Part shown: piece after piece, positions 24,814 to 33,803 of the stretch | Numbering within the stretch: position 1 is the first letter of the stretch | How the letters are laid out: every line of letters begins with the position of its first letter | DNA from: DATJGS01 sp035494735 | GTDB taxonomy: Bacteria > Eisenbacteria > RBG-16-71-46 | Length of the DNA: 64,000 nucleotides | Direction of reading: 5' to 3' | Assembly: GCA_035494735.1 (NCBI GenBank) | Contig: DATJGS010000042.1 | Span: 1-64,000, forward strand | Program-made: the position numbers and the translations under genes | The notes under the pieces: model-generated | What the model saw: only the letters and a program-made list of their open reading frames with translations | Database searches by the model: none | Told to the model about the DNA's origin: nothing

Positions 24814-25129
24814 GGGAAGCGTCCTCGGCGACAGAGAGCACGACGGTCCTCGCGGTTTTCGGCGTGCCGTGGCCCGAGCTTGAGCCGCGGCCGAACATCG
24901 TCCGCCTCCGGCGCGGGCCGTCGCGAAGCCCGGTTCGCCCTCGGTGCGGGCGGTGTGCTAGCCTGCGGTCCCGTGCTGAGCCGGCATGGGCTCGTCGCCG
25001 TCTTGGGCTTTCATGCCGCCCGGGGCGGCGCGTTCGTTTGGGCGCCCGACTCCACGATTCGAGCCGACGGGAAACGCCCGCGTGAGGCGCTCCCGGATTC
25101 GCGACCCTCATCAGGGGAAGGGAGTTCCC
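24814..25129. other. Divergent intergenic region with candidate pyrG promoter
   Basis: 316 bases without a gene. The best element is TAGCCT at 24959-24964 preceded by TGC, with a weak TTCGCC (24934-24939) 19 bases upstream. The start would be near 24971, about 159 bases before pyrG. I see no clear attenuator; a C-run leader, as in Gram-positive pyrG control, is absent. Confidence 0.4.
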
Positions 25130-26824
25130 ATGGCCAAGATCGTCGTCGTGACCGGCGGCGTCGTGTCGTCGCTGGGCAAGGGCATCGCCGCGGCCTCGCT
25201 CGGCCTGCTGCTCAAGGCGCGGGGCCTGCGCGTCACGCTGCAGAAGCTCGATCCCTACCTGAACATCGATCCGGGCACGATGTCGCCGTTCCAGCACGGC
25301 GAAGTGTTCGTGACCGACGACGGCGCCGAGACCGACTTGGACCTCGGGCACTACGAGCGCTTCACCGGCGTCGCGGTCACGCGCAGTCACAACGTGACGG
25401 CCGGACAGATCTACGACTCGATCCTGTCGAAGGAGCGCCGCGGCGATTACCTGGGCCGGACGGTGCAGGTCATTCCCCACGTCACGGACGAGATCAAGCG
25501 CCGCATCCTCGGGCTCGGCCTCGCGACGCAGGCCGACGTGCAGATCGTCGAGATCGGCGGCACCGTCGGCGACATCGAGTCGCTGCCGTTCCTCGAAGCC
25601 GTGCGCCAGCTGCGCCTCGAACACCGCCGCGACACGCTGTTCGTGCACGTGACGCTCGTGCCGTTCATCCGCGCGGCCGGTGAGATGAAGACGAAGCCGA
25701 CGCAGCACTCGGTCAAGGAGCTGCGCGAGATCGGCATCCAGCCCGACATCCTGCTGTGCCGGAGCGAAGCCGAGCTGATGCCCGAGCTGCGCGAGAAGAT
25801 CGCGTTGTTCTGCAACCTGCCGACCGAGGCGGTCATCGGCGCCACGGACGTGGGCTCGATCTACGAAGTGCCGCAGCGTTTCCACGAGGGCGGTCTCGAC
25901 ACGCTCGTCGTGCGCGAGCTGGGGCTGGAGGCCGGCGACTCGGACCTGAAGGCGTGGGACGACTTCGTGTCGCGCGTGCAACATCCGGAACACGGCTGCG
26001 TCGTCGCCGTGGTCGGCAAGTACACGCACGTGCGCGACGCGTACAAGAGCATCATCGAATCGTTCGTGCACGCCGGCGCCGCGAACCGCGCGCGCGTGCA
26101 ATTGCGCTGGGTCGAAGGCGAGGACCTCGAGCAGAAGGATCCGGCGGCCGTGCTGGCCGACGTGGACGGCATCGTCGTGCCCGGCGGCTTCGGCGAGCGC
26201 GGCATCGAGGGCAAGATCCTGGCGGCGCGCTACGCGCGCGAGCGCAGCATTCCGTACCTCGGCCTGTGTCTCGGCATGCAGGTCGCGACCATCGAGTTCG
26301 CGCGTCACGTCGCGGGGCTCGAGGGCGCGAACTCCAGCGAGTTCGACCCGGGCGCGGCGCACAAGGTGATCGACCTGATGCCCGATCAGTCGGGCATCAC
26401 GGAGAAGGGCGGCACCATGCGCCTGGGCGCGTACAAATGCACGCTGCGCCAGGGCAGCCTCGCGGCGCGCGCCTACGGCCGCACCGAGATCGAGGAGCGG
26501 CACCGCCACCGCTACGAGTTCAACAACCGCTACACGGCGCAGCTCCAGTCGCGCGGGCTCGTGCTGTCCGGCAAGTGCGTGGGCCGCGAGCTCGTCGAGA
26601 TCATCGAGCTACCGGACCATCCGTGGTTCCTGGCCGTGCAATTCCATCCCGAGCTCAAATCGCGCCCGCACGAGCCGCATCCTCTGTTCCGGGACTTCGT
26701 GCGCGCCGCGCTCGAGCGGCGCCGCGCGCGCCTCGGCGACGATCGCTACGACCCGGCGTCCGAGATGGCCGAGCCGGCCGACGAGGCGGACGCCGAACCG
26801 TCGCGCGCGCCGCGCAACGCATGA
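25130..26824 (+). CDS. pyrG: CTP synthase
   Basis: 564 residues from the ATG after GGGAAGGGAG; an in-frame extension to 24986 is not supported. The synthetase half begins KIVVVTGGVVSSLGKGI with GHYERFTG and EIGGTVGDIES. The glutaminase half has the nucleophile Cys in LGLCLGMQ and the His-Glu pair in QFHPELKS. It makes CTP from UTP and glutamine. The stop overlaps the kdsA start, so CTP is made next to its consumers, KdsB and the Kdo enzymes. The C-terminus has an acidic tail of about 25 residues. Confidence 0.97.
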   Translation: MAKIVVVTGGVVSSLGKGIAAASLGLLLKARGLRVTLQKLDPYLNIDPGTMSPFQHGEVFVTDDGAETDLDLGHYERFTGVAVTRSHNVTAGQIYDSILSKERRGDYLGRTVQVIPHVTDEIKRRILGLGLATQADVQIVEIGGTVGDIESLPFLEAVRQLRLEHRRDTLFVHVTLVPFIRAAGEMKTKPTQHSVKELREIGIQPDILLCRSEAELMPELREKIALFCNLPTEAVIGATDVGSIYEVPQRFHEGGLDTLVVRELGLEAGDSDLKAWDDFVSRVQHPEHGCVVAVVGKYTHVRDAYKSIIESFVHAGAANRARVQLRWVEGEDLEQKDPAAVLADVDGIVVPGGFGERGIEGKILAARYARERSIPYLGLCLGMQVATIEFARHVAGLEGANSSEFDPGAAHKVIDLMPDQSGITEKGGTMRLGAYKCTLRQGSLAARAYGRTEIEERHRHRYEFNNRYTAQLQSRGLVLSGKCVGRELVEIIELPDHPWFLAVQFHPELKSRPHEPHPLFRDFVRAALERRRARLGDDRYDPASEMAEPADEADAEPSRAPRNA

Positions 26825-27642
26825 ACACGTTCTCGATCGGCGACGCCGAGATCGGCGGCCGGCGGCTGTTCGTGATCGCCGGGCCGTGCGTCGTGGAGAG
26901 CGCCGAGATGTGCGTGCAGGTCGCGGCGAAGATGCGCGAAGCCTGCGCGGCCCGCGGGCTGCCTTACGTGTTCAAGGCGTCGTATCGCAAGGCGAACCGC
27001 TCGAGCGGTCGTTCGTTCGCCGGTCTCTCGGGCGACGAGGGTCTCGCGGCGCTGGCCCGTGTCCGCCGCGACGTCGGCGTGCCCGTGATCACCGACGTGC
27101 ACGAGTCGCACGAAACGCAAGCCGCGGCCGAGGTCGCGGACGCGCTGCAGATCCCCGCGTTCCTGTGCCGGCAGACCGCGCTGCTCGAAGCCGCGGCGCG
27201 CACCGGGCGCGCGGTCAACGTCAAGAAGGGGCAGTTCGTGGCCCCGGCCGACATGACGCAGGCCGTCGACAAGCTCGTCGCCGCCGGCGCGAACCGCATC
27301 CTCCTGACCGAGCGCGGCACGACGTTCGGCTACGGCGACCTGGTCGTCGACATGCGCGCGTTCTCGATCCTGCGCGAGACCGGATGGCCGACGGTGTACG
27401 ACGCGACGCACAGCCTGCAGCGCCCGGGTGGCGCGGAGACCGGCGGCGATCGGCGCTTCGCGCTGCCGTTGATGCGCGCGGCGCTGGCCGCCGGCGCGGA
27501 CGGGCTGTTCTTCGAGACGCATCCCGACCCGGCGCGCGCGAGGAGCGACGCGGCCACGCAGCTGCCGCTCGCCGAGGCGCCGCACTTCCTCGACGAGGCG
27601 CTGCGCATCCGCGACGCGCTGGGGGATCGGGCGCATGCCTGA
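26821..27642 (+). CDS. kdsA: 3-deoxy-8-phosphooctulonate synthase (Kdo8P synthase)
   Basis: 273 residues; the ATG overlaps the pyrG stop. IAGPCVVES, FKASYRKANRSS, TDVHE, NVKKGQF and YDATHS are the ordered motifs of KdsA, which condenses arabinose-5-phosphate with PEP. NVKKGQF has Lys after Val, as in other KdsA. Overlaps kdsC by 8 bases. Confidence 0.95.
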   Translation: MNTFSIGDAEIGGRRLFVIAGPCVVESAEMCVQVAAKMREACAARGLPYVFKASYRKANRSSGRSFAGLSGDEGLAALARVRRDVGVPVITDVHESHETQAAAEVADALQIPAFLCRQTALLEAAARTGRAVNVKKGQFVAPADMTQAVDKLVAAGANRILLTERGTTFGYGDLVVDMRAFSILRETGWPTVYDATHSLQRPGGAETGGDRRFALPLMRAALAAGADGLFFETHPDPARARSDAATQLPLAEAPHFLDEALRIRDALGDRAHA

Positions 27643-28156
27643 GGCCGCGCCCGTCGCGCACCCGGTGCGCGTGCTGTTCCTGGACGTCGATGGCACGCTG
27701 ACCGACGGCATCATCGGCTTCACCAAGGAGACCGACTTCCGCCACTTCTGGGTGCGCGACGGGATCGCGCTCGAGTGGGCGCGCGATCTCGGCGTGCTCC
27801 CGATCGTGATCTCGGGGCGCGACTCGAGCGCCGTCGCCGCGCGCATGGCGGATCTCGGACTCGAGCACTATCTGGGCGCGTCGGACAAGGTCGCGGTCGC
27901 CGAGCGCGTGCTCAAGCGAGTGGGCGCGCGCTGGGACGAGTGCGCGATGGTGGGCGACGACCTGCCCGACGCGCCGCTCATGAAGCGCGTGGGCTGGCCG
28001 ATCGCCGTCGCCGGCGCGAGCGCGGAACTGCTGCCGCTGGCCCGCACGGTGACGACCGCGCGGCCCGGGTTCGGCGCGGTCCGCGAGGTCGTCGAACTGC
28101 TGCTGCGTCACAACGGCGTCTGGCCCCGCGTGCTGGAACGCTACGAGCTGGCATGA
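27635..28156 (+). CDS. kdsC: Kdo8P phosphatase (HAD family)
   Basis: 173 residues. HAD motif I LFLDVDGTLTDG, motif II ISGRDS and motif IV VGDDLPDAPLM are present with no cap domain, as in KdsC tetramers. It releases Kdo from Kdo8P. It overlaps kdsA by 8 bases and kdsD by 4. Confidence 0.93.
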   Translation: MPEAAPVAHPVRVLFLDVDGTLTDGIIGFTKETDFRHFWVRDGIALEWARDLGVLPIVISGRDSSAVAARMADLGLEHYLGASDKVAVAERVLKRVGARWDECAMVGDDLPDAPLMKRVGWPIAVAGASAELLPLARTVTTARPGFGAVREVVELLLRHNGVWPRVLERYELA

Positions 28157-29124
28157 GCCGCGACCCGCTGGAGCTGGCGCGCGACGTCGTGCGCATCGAA
28201 GCCGCGGCGGTCGCCGCGCTGGAGGGCCGGATCGGGGCCTCGTTCGCGCGCGCCGTCGAGACGCTGGCCGCGTGCCGCGGCAAGGTGATCGTGTCGGGCG
28301 TGGGCAAGAGCGGCCTGCTCGCGCACAAACTCGCGGCCACGCTGACGAGCACCGGGACGCCCGCCGTGTTCCTGCACCCGGCCGACGCGCTGCACGGCGA
28401 TGCCGGCCTGTTCGCGCCCGGGGACGTGGCGCTGTTCGTGTCGAAGAGCGGCGCGTCGGAGGAACTGGTCGCGCTGCTGCCGTACCTCGAGCGCCACGGC
28501 ATCCCGCTCGTCAGCATCGTGTCCGCCGCGGACTCGCCGCTGGGGGCACGCAGCGACGCCGCGCTCGCGACCGGCCCCGTGCGCGAAGCGTGCCCGATGG
28601 ATCTGACGCCGACGACGAGCATCACGCTGGCCCAGGTCGTCGGCGACTGCCTGGCCGTGGCGCTGCTCGACCGGCGCGGGTTCGCGGCGGAGGACTTCCG
28701 CTTCCTGCATCCGGGCGGCGTGCTGGGCCGCGCCGCGTCGCGCCGCGTCGGGGAGCTGATGCACGCCGGCGACGCGTTGCCGCGCGTCGCGCGCGACGCG
28801 CCGCTGCGCGACGTGATGCTCGAGATCATGAACAAGCGCTTGGGCGTGACCACCGTCGCGAACCCGGACGGCACGCTGGCCGGGGTGCTGTCGGACGGGG
28901 ACTTCAAGCGCATCCTCGTGCGCCATCTCGATCCTTGGCCGCTCACCGCCGGCGAAGTGATGAACCAGGAGCCCACGGTCATCGGGCCCGACGCCCTGGT
29001 CGCCGCCGCGGTGCGCGCCATGGAGGAGCGGCCCGGCGGGCCGATCACGGCGCTGATCGTGGTCGACGAACGCCGCCACGCGCTCGGCGTGCTGCACCTG
29101 CACGACTGCCTGCGCGCCGGCTGA
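28153..29124 (+). CDS. kdsD: Arabinose-5-phosphate isomerase (KpsF/KdsD)
   Basis: 323 residues. A SIS domain (about 40-175: SGVGKSGLLAHKLAATLTS, LHPADALHGD, VSKSGASEE) is followed by two CBS repeats (about 205-320). It converts ribulose-5-phosphate to arabinose-5-phosphate, the KdsA substrate. The ATG overlaps the kdsC stop; with kdsA, kdsC and kdsB the full Kdo branch is present. Confidence 0.94.
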   Translation: MSRDPLELARDVVRIEAAAVAALEGRIGASFARAVETLAACRGKVIVSGVGKSGLLAHKLAATLTSTGTPAVFLHPADALHGDAGLFAPGDVALFVSKSGASEELVALLPYLERHGIPLVSIVSAADSPLGARSDAALATGPVREACPMDLTPTTSITLAQVVGDCLAVALLDRRGFAAEDFRFLHPGGVLGRAASRRVGELMHAGDALPRVARDAPLRDVMLEIMNKRLGVTTVANPDGTLAGVLSDGDFKRILVRHLDPWPLTAGEVMNQEPTVIGPDALVAAAVRAMEERPGGPITALIVVDERRHALGVLHLHDCLRAG

Positions 29125-29266
29125 CCGTTCGGCGCGTCCGGCTGAACTCGCCGGATCCCGCGCTCGTCGGCTGAAAAGGCGCGCACAGCCGTCCGTCGCG
29201 CGGGAGCGTCGCGGCGCCGCGCATAATGGCGGCGACCGGGCACCTTCCCCCAAGGAGGTTGCCCAC

Positions 29267-29812
29267 ATGACCGCCGCGCGACGACTTGCCCTCGTCAGTT
29301 TCCTGCTCGCGCTCGTCAGCCTGTTCCTCGCGCTGGCGACGCCCATTCCGCTCGGCGCCGCCCCGGCGCCCGCTCCGTGCAGCGCGCCCGAGTGCCACCA
29401 GTTCGACTTCTGGATCGGCCGCTGGGACGTGTTCGATCCGCTCGGTCACGTCGCCGGCACGAACGAGATCACGTCGATCCTCGGCGGCTGCGTGCTCCAG
29501 GAACATTGGAACGGCGCCAGGGGCGGGAGCGGACAGAGCTTCAACGTCTACGACGCGAGCCGCGGCCTGTGGCACCAGACGTGGGTCGACGCACAGGGCG
29601 GCCTGCTGGTGCTGGAGGGGGGGTGGCGCGACGGTCGCATGGTGCTGACCGGCGAGCGCGCGTCGCGCGCCGACCCGCACGTGCCGGTGCGCAACCGCAT
29701 CACGTGGACGCCCCTGGCCCGCGACACGGTGCGGCAATACTGGGACGCCAGCAGCGACTCGGGCCGGACCTGGACGGTGCAGTTCGACGGGCGTTACGTG
29801 CGCCGCCCGTGA
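29267..29812 (+). CDS. Secreted DUF1579-like protein
   Basis: 181 residues after a strong AAGGAGG. A signal peptide (about 1-32, ending AAPAPA) precedes a domain with HQFDFWIGRWDV, a GGCVLQEHW stretch and QTWVDAQGG, typical of the DUF1579-like lipocalin-style family. Function unknown. Its stop overlaps the DUF488 gene. Confidence 0.75.
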   Translation: MTAARRLALVSFLLALVSLFLALATPIPLGAAPAPAPCSAPECHQFDFWIGRWDVFDPLGHVAGTNEITSILGGCVLQEHWNGARGGSGQSFNVYDASRGLWHQTWVDAQGGLLVLEGGWRDGRMVLTGERASRADPHVPVRNRITWTPLARDTVRQYWDASSDSGRTWTVQFDGRYVRRP

Positions 29813-30354
29813 CCGGGCCCCTCGTCTACACGATCGGCCACTCCACGCGCAGCACCCGCGAGTTCCTCGCGATCCTGCGCGCGCACCACGTCGAGCAGGT
29901 CGTCGACGTGAGGCGCTGGCCGCGTTCGCAGCGTCATCCGCACTTCTCGGCCGAAGCGCTTGCCGCGTCGCTGGCCGGTGCCGGAATCGCCTACGTGCAT
30001 CGCGAGGGTCTGGGCGGCATGCGCCGGCCGCATTCCGACTCGCTGAACGCCGGCTGGCGCGAGGCCGCATTCCGCGGCTACGCCGACTACATGCAGAGTC
30101 CGGCGTTCGCGCGCGAACTCGAGGCCGTCACGCTGCTGGCGGCGCGCGCGCGCACGGCGCTGATGTGCGCCGAGGCCAGGCCGGAGAGCTGCCACCGCCA
30201 GCTCATCGCCGACGCGCTCATCGTGCGCGGCGTCGGCGTGGATCACCTGGAGGGCGTCGGCCCGCCGCGGCCTCACGTGCTCACGCGCTTCGCGCGCGTC
30301 GAGCGCGATCGCCTGATCTATCCTCCCGAGGCCCCGCTGATCCCCGGTCTGTAA
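29809..30354 (+). CDS. DUF488 domain protein
   Basis: 181 residues from a GTG overlapping the preceding stop. YTIGHSTRS at the start, DVRRWPRS, a YVHREGLGG stretch and MCAEARPESCHR are the DUF488 hallmarks. The family is widespread and cytosolic; its biochemical role is not established. Pairing with a secreted DUF1579 protein has no obvious logic. Confidence 0.88.
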   Translation: MTGPLVYTIGHSTRSTREFLAILRAHHVEQVVDVRRWPRSQRHPHFSAEALAASLAGAGIAYVHREGLGGMRRPHSDSLNAGWREAAFRGYADYMQSPAFARELEAVTLLAARARTALMCAEARPESCHRQLIADALIVRGVGVDHLEGVGPPRPHVLTRFARVERDRLIYPPEAPLIPGL

Positions 30355-30473
30355 ACGACGGTCGGGCGCCGTCCACGGCCTGTCATGGGGCGTCACTCGC
30401 GCGTCAAGTTCTTGCCCCGAAAGCCCGATAACCCTCTCGTCGCATCGCGGCCGATCTCTGGCACAGGCCGTGC

Positions 30474-30502
30474 TTGCGGCCCTAGAGACCCTTTGCTAGC
30501 GT
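30474..30502 (+). promoter_or_regulatory. Candidate sigma70-type promoter of the lptC-rpoN-PTS cluster
   Basis: TTGCGG (30474-30479), 17 bases, TAGCGT (30497-30502) preceded by TGC. Start near 30509, about 43 bases before lptC. It is the only clear promoter I see before metK, so the 11.7-kb cluster may be one transcript or have internal promoters I missed. Confidence 0.5.
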
Positions 30503-30551
30503 GGGTCTCGTGTCGCGTTCGTTCGACTCGTGCCGGGCTCCGAACCCTCGT

Positions 30552-31139
30552 ATGCGCCTTCCCCTCGCTTTGCTGCGTCGTCTTCGCTGGCTCGCCGCCC
30601 CCATGGCGCTGGCCGTCGGGTTCGTTGGGTGTGGGCGGCAGCAGGCCATCCGCCCGACCGTGACCGGCGGCGAGGTCCCGGACCAGGAGGTGAGCGACTT
30701 CGTGCTCACCGAGACCGATCAGGGCCAGCCGCAGTGGACGCTGTACGCGCGCTACGCCGCGACGTTCAGCGCCCGCAACATCACGACGGCGCGCGGCGTG
30801 CGCGTCGACTTCTTCGACGGCCAGGGCAAGCAGACGTCGGAACTGACCGCCCGCGAGGGTGACCTCAACCAGCTCAGCCACGACATGACGGCGCGCGGCA
30901 ACGTGGTGCTGCAGAGTACGGAGGGCACGCGCATGTCGACGCAGACGATGCGCTTCCGCAATCGCGAGCAGAAAATCGTCTCCGACGACTTCGTGCGTGT
31001 GGAGCGCGCGGGCGACGTGCTGACGGGCTACGGCTTCGAGAGCGATCCGGAACTGCACCACTTCGAATTCAAGCGCCAGGTCAACGCCACCGTGCGCACC
31101 CGCACGGGCGGCCTGGTCGGGACGGAAAGGCGCAAGTGA
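30552..31139 (+). CDS. lptC: LPS export protein LptC-like
   Basis: 195 residues from the ATG at 30552. The N-terminus has a basic start and a hydrophobic stretch ending VGFVGC, which reads as a lipobox, so it may be a lipoprotein rather than have a plain helix as in E. coli. The rest is a beta-jellyroll-type LptC/OstA-like domain (FVLTETDQGQPQWTLYA, then LTAREGDLNQ and NVVLQSTEG). It shuttles LPS from LptBFG to LptA. It overlaps lptB by 4 bases. lptA, lptF and lptG are not in the window. Confidence 0.85.
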   Translation: MRLPLALLRRLRWLAAPMALAVGFVGCGRQQAIRPTVTGGEVPDQEVSDFVLTETDQGQPQWTLYARYAATFSARNITTARGVRVDFFDGQGKQTSELTAREGDLNQLSHDMTARGNVVLQSTEGTRMSTQTMRFRNREQKIVSDDFVRVERAGDVLTGYGFESDPELHHFEFKRQVNATVRTRTGGLVGTERRK

Positions 31140-31888
31140 GCGCGACCGCTCCCGTGAACGGCCACGGCGACGGCCTCGTGGCCGACCACCTCGTGCGCTA
31201 CTACGGCAAGTGGCGCGTCGTGAGCGACGTCACGATTCACGTGCGGCGCGGCGAGGTCGTCGGACTGTTGGGACCGAATGGCGCAGGAAAGACCACGTCC
31301 TTCTACATGATCGTGGGGCTGCTGCGGCCGGCGGAAGGTAAGATCCTGCTCGACGGCGTCGACATCACGCAGGAGCCGGTGTATCGCCGCGCGCGCATGG
31401 GGCTCGGCTACCTCGCGCAGGAGCCGAGCATCTTCCGGCGCCTGTCGGTTCGCGACAACGTGCTGGCCGTGCTCGAGACGATGTCGCTGAATCGAACCGA
31501 GCGGGAGGAGCGCCTGAAGCAATTGCTCGACGACCTCAACCTGACGCACCTGTCGGATCGTCAGGCCAGCAAGCTGTCGGGAGGCGAACGTCGCCGTGTC
31601 GAGATCACGCGCGCGCTGGCGCGACAGCCGCACTACATGCTGCTCGATGAGCCGTTCGTCGGCATCGATCCGATCGCCGTCTCCGAGATCCAGGACATCG
31701 TCGCCCGGCTGCGCGATCGCGGCCTCGGCGTGCTGATCACCGACCACAACGTCCGGGAAACACTGCGCATCACCGACCGGGCGTACATCATGTACGAGGG
31801 CCGTATCCTCCTGCAGGGGACTGCGGAGGAGTTGGCGAACGACGCCAGGGCCCGCGAGATCTACTTGGGCGAGCGGTTCAGCCTCTAA
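31136..31888 (+). CDS. lptB: LPS export ABC transporter ATPase LptB
   Basis: 250 residues from a GTG. Walker A GPNGAGKTT, Q-loop, signature LSGGERRR, Walker B YMLLDEPF and H-loop TDHNV are complete. LGYLAQEPSIFRRLSV is the LptB-typical stretch. It powers extraction of LPS from the inner membrane. 16 bases before rpoN, an order seen in many proteobacteria. Confidence 0.95.
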   Translation: MSATAPVNGHGDGLVADHLVRYYGKWRVVSDVTIHVRRGEVVGLLGPNGAGKTTSFYMIVGLLRPAEGKILLDGVDITQEPVYRRARMGLGYLAQEPSIFRRLSVRDNVLAVLETMSLNRTEREERLKQLLDDLNLTHLSDRQASKLSGGERRRVEITRALARQPHYMLLDEPFVGIDPIAVSEIQDIVARLRDRGLGVLITDHNVRETLRITDRAYIMYEGRILLQGTAEELANDARAREIYLGERFSL

Positions 31889-31904
31889 GGACGGGAACTC
31901 CATC

Positions 31905-33341
31905 ATGGAAATGAAACCCTCCCTGAACCTGAGCATGCGCCCGGCGCTCATCATGACGCCGCGGCTTCAGCAGGCGCTCAAGCTGCTTCAGGTGCCGACG
32001 CTCGAGCTGCAGCAGATCCTGAAGCAGGAGATCATGCAGAACCCGCTGCTCGAGGAAGTCGACGAGGTCGCCGACAACGAGGATCTCGCGAAGGAAGACT
32101 CGCCGGAGGAGAAGGCGAACGAGGAAGCGGAGGATCCGGCCGAGGACGATCCGATCGACTGGAGCGAGTACCTGCAGGACGGCGCGCTGGATCGCACGTA
32201 CGTGCCGGAGAGCGAGGCGGCCGCCGAGTTCCTCGAGAAGGTGCAGGTCACGCGCACGACGCTGGCCGAGTCGCTGCTCGAGCAGCTGCACTTCCTGAAC
32301 CTGCCCGCCGAGACGATGATGCTGGCCGAGTACCTCGTCGGCTCGCTCGACGATCGTGGCTGGCTGGCGACGCCGCTCGATCAGGTGGTCGAGCACACGG
32401 GGCGCACGCTCGAAGAGTGCGAGCGCGTGCTGCGCGTGATCCAGGCGCTCGAACCCGTGGGCGTCGGCGCCCGCGACCTGCGCGAGTGCCTGCTCATCCA
32501 GCTCGAGGCCAAGAATCTCAAGGACTCGCTGCCCTGGCGTCTGATCCACGATCAGTTCGACAACCTCGTGAACCGGCGCTTTCCGGAAGTCGCGCGGCAG
32601 CTCAAGTGCACGGTCGAGGCCGTCCAGGAGGCCGCCGACGCCATCGCCACCCTGAATCCCAAGCCCGGGCTCCAGGTCTCGAGCGAGGACCCCAAGTACG
32701 TCGTGCCCGACCTGGTCGTCGAGCGCGTCAACGACGAGTACGTCGTGCTGCTGAACGACCGCCACCTGCCGCGGCTGCGCATCTCGTCGGCATACGAGGG
32801 CGTGCTGCGCGACAAGAAGAAGGCCGATTGCACGGACGGCGAGGCGAAGACGCGCGAGTACATCCAAGGCAAACTGAACTCGGCACGCTGGCTGATCCAG
32901 ACCATCGAGCAGCGCCGCCGCACGATGATCAAGGTCATGAGCTGCATCATCCGCGAGCAGCGCGACTTCTTCGACAAGGGCATCGCGTTCCTCAGGCCGC
33001 TCACGCTGCAGCAGGTGGCGCGGCAGATCGACATGCACGAGTCGACGGTGAGCCGTGTGTGCAGCGGCAAGTACGTTCAGACTCCGCGCGGCGTGTTCGA
33101 GCTCAAGTTCTTCTTCTCGAGCGGGCTCGAAACCGAGGACGGCGAGGACGTCTCGGCGCGCACGGCGAAGGACATCATCCGGACCCTCATCGAGGAGGAG
33201 AACAAGAAGGACCCGCTGTCCGATCAGCACATCGCGGAGCGACTCCACGAGCGCGGGCTGCGTATCGCGCGGCGCACCGTGGCCAAGTACCGCGAACAAC
33301 TGAGCATCCTGCCGGCGCGCTTCCGCCGCCGCGTCGCCTGA
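31905..33341 (+). CDS. rpoN: RNA polymerase sigma-54 factor
   Basis: 478 residues. Region I is Gln/Leu-rich (LIMTPRLQQALKLLQ), region II acidic (about 50-85), then the core-binding domain, the helix-turn-helix QVARQIDMHESTVSR, and the RpoN box ARRTVAKYRE, which reads the -24 element. It needs an NtrC-type ATPase, such as the one at 6048-7418. Located between lptB and hpf. Confidence 0.97.
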   Translation: MEMKPSLNLSMRPALIMTPRLQQALKLLQVPTLELQQILKQEIMQNPLLEEVDEVADNEDLAKEDSPEEKANEEAEDPAEDDPIDWSEYLQDGALDRTYVPESEAAAEFLEKVQVTRTTLAESLLEQLHFLNLPAETMMLAEYLVGSLDDRGWLATPLDQVVEHTGRTLEECERVLRVIQALEPVGVGARDLRECLLIQLEAKNLKDSLPWRLIHDQFDNLVNRRFPEVARQLKCTVEAVQEAADAIATLNPKPGLQVSSEDPKYVVPDLVVERVNDEYVVLLNDRHLPRLRISSAYEGVLRDKKKADCTDGEAKTREYIQGKLNSARWLIQTIEQRRRTMIKVMSCIIREQRDFFDKGIAFLRPLTLQQVARQIDMHESTVSRVCSGKYVQTPRGVFELKFFFSSGLETEDGEDVSARTAKDIIRTLIEEENKKDPLSDQHIAERLHERGLRIARRTVAKYREQLSILPARFRRRVA

Positions 33342-33424
33342 TCGATCCGAGCGGCCACCCGCTCGCGCGACGCGCGAAGGACCGGGGGCCGGAGTCCTCC
33401 TCAACGGGGACCAAGGAGCGGCAC

Positions 33425-33799
33425 ATGCTGATCCACACGACCGCACGCCATTGCGAACTGGAGAACGAAGTGAAGCAGTTCGCGGAGCAGCGCATCACGC
33501 GTTTCGAGCGGTTCGCGCGCGACATTCGTGAGGCGCATCTCGTGGTGACCGCCGAGAAATACCGGCACACGGCCGAGATCACGCTCAAGTTGAACCATCA
33601 CGACATGGTGAGTCGCGAGGAGGCCACGGACGCCCGTGGCGCAATCGATCGCGCCGCCGACCACCTCGACGAGCAACTGCGCCGCCTGAAGGAGCGCCGC
33701 ATCGGGCGCAAGCGCGAGGGCCCGGGCGCCGAGACCGTGGCTGGGGAGCCGGGCGACGACGACGGGATGCAGGCCCCGTCCGACGGAATGCAGGACTGA
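33425..33799 (+). CDS. hpf: Ribosome hibernation-promoting factor, short form
   Basis: 124 residues after AAGGAG. The S30AE/RaiA fold is visible: HTTARHCELENEVKQFAEQR, AHLVVTAEKYRHTAEI and DRAADHLDEQLRRLKERR. The acidic, Met/Asp-rich tail (about 25 residues) is not the dimerisation domain of long HPF. It binds idle ribosomes in stationary phase. It sits between rpoN and hprK as in proteobacteria, where ptsN often comes next; ptsN is absent here. Confidence 0.93.
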   Translation: MLIHTTARHCELENEVKQFAEQRITRFERFARDIREAHLVVTAEKYRHTAEITLKLNHHDMVSREEATDARGAIDRAADHLDEQLRRLKERRIGRKREGPGAETVAGEPGDDDGMQAPSDGMQD

Positions 33800-33803
33800 T
33801 CGC

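Noticed and set aside
24986..25129. N-terminal extension of CTP synthase
   Set aside because: The family starts at MAKIVVVTGG; a good ribosome site precedes the ATG at 25130.
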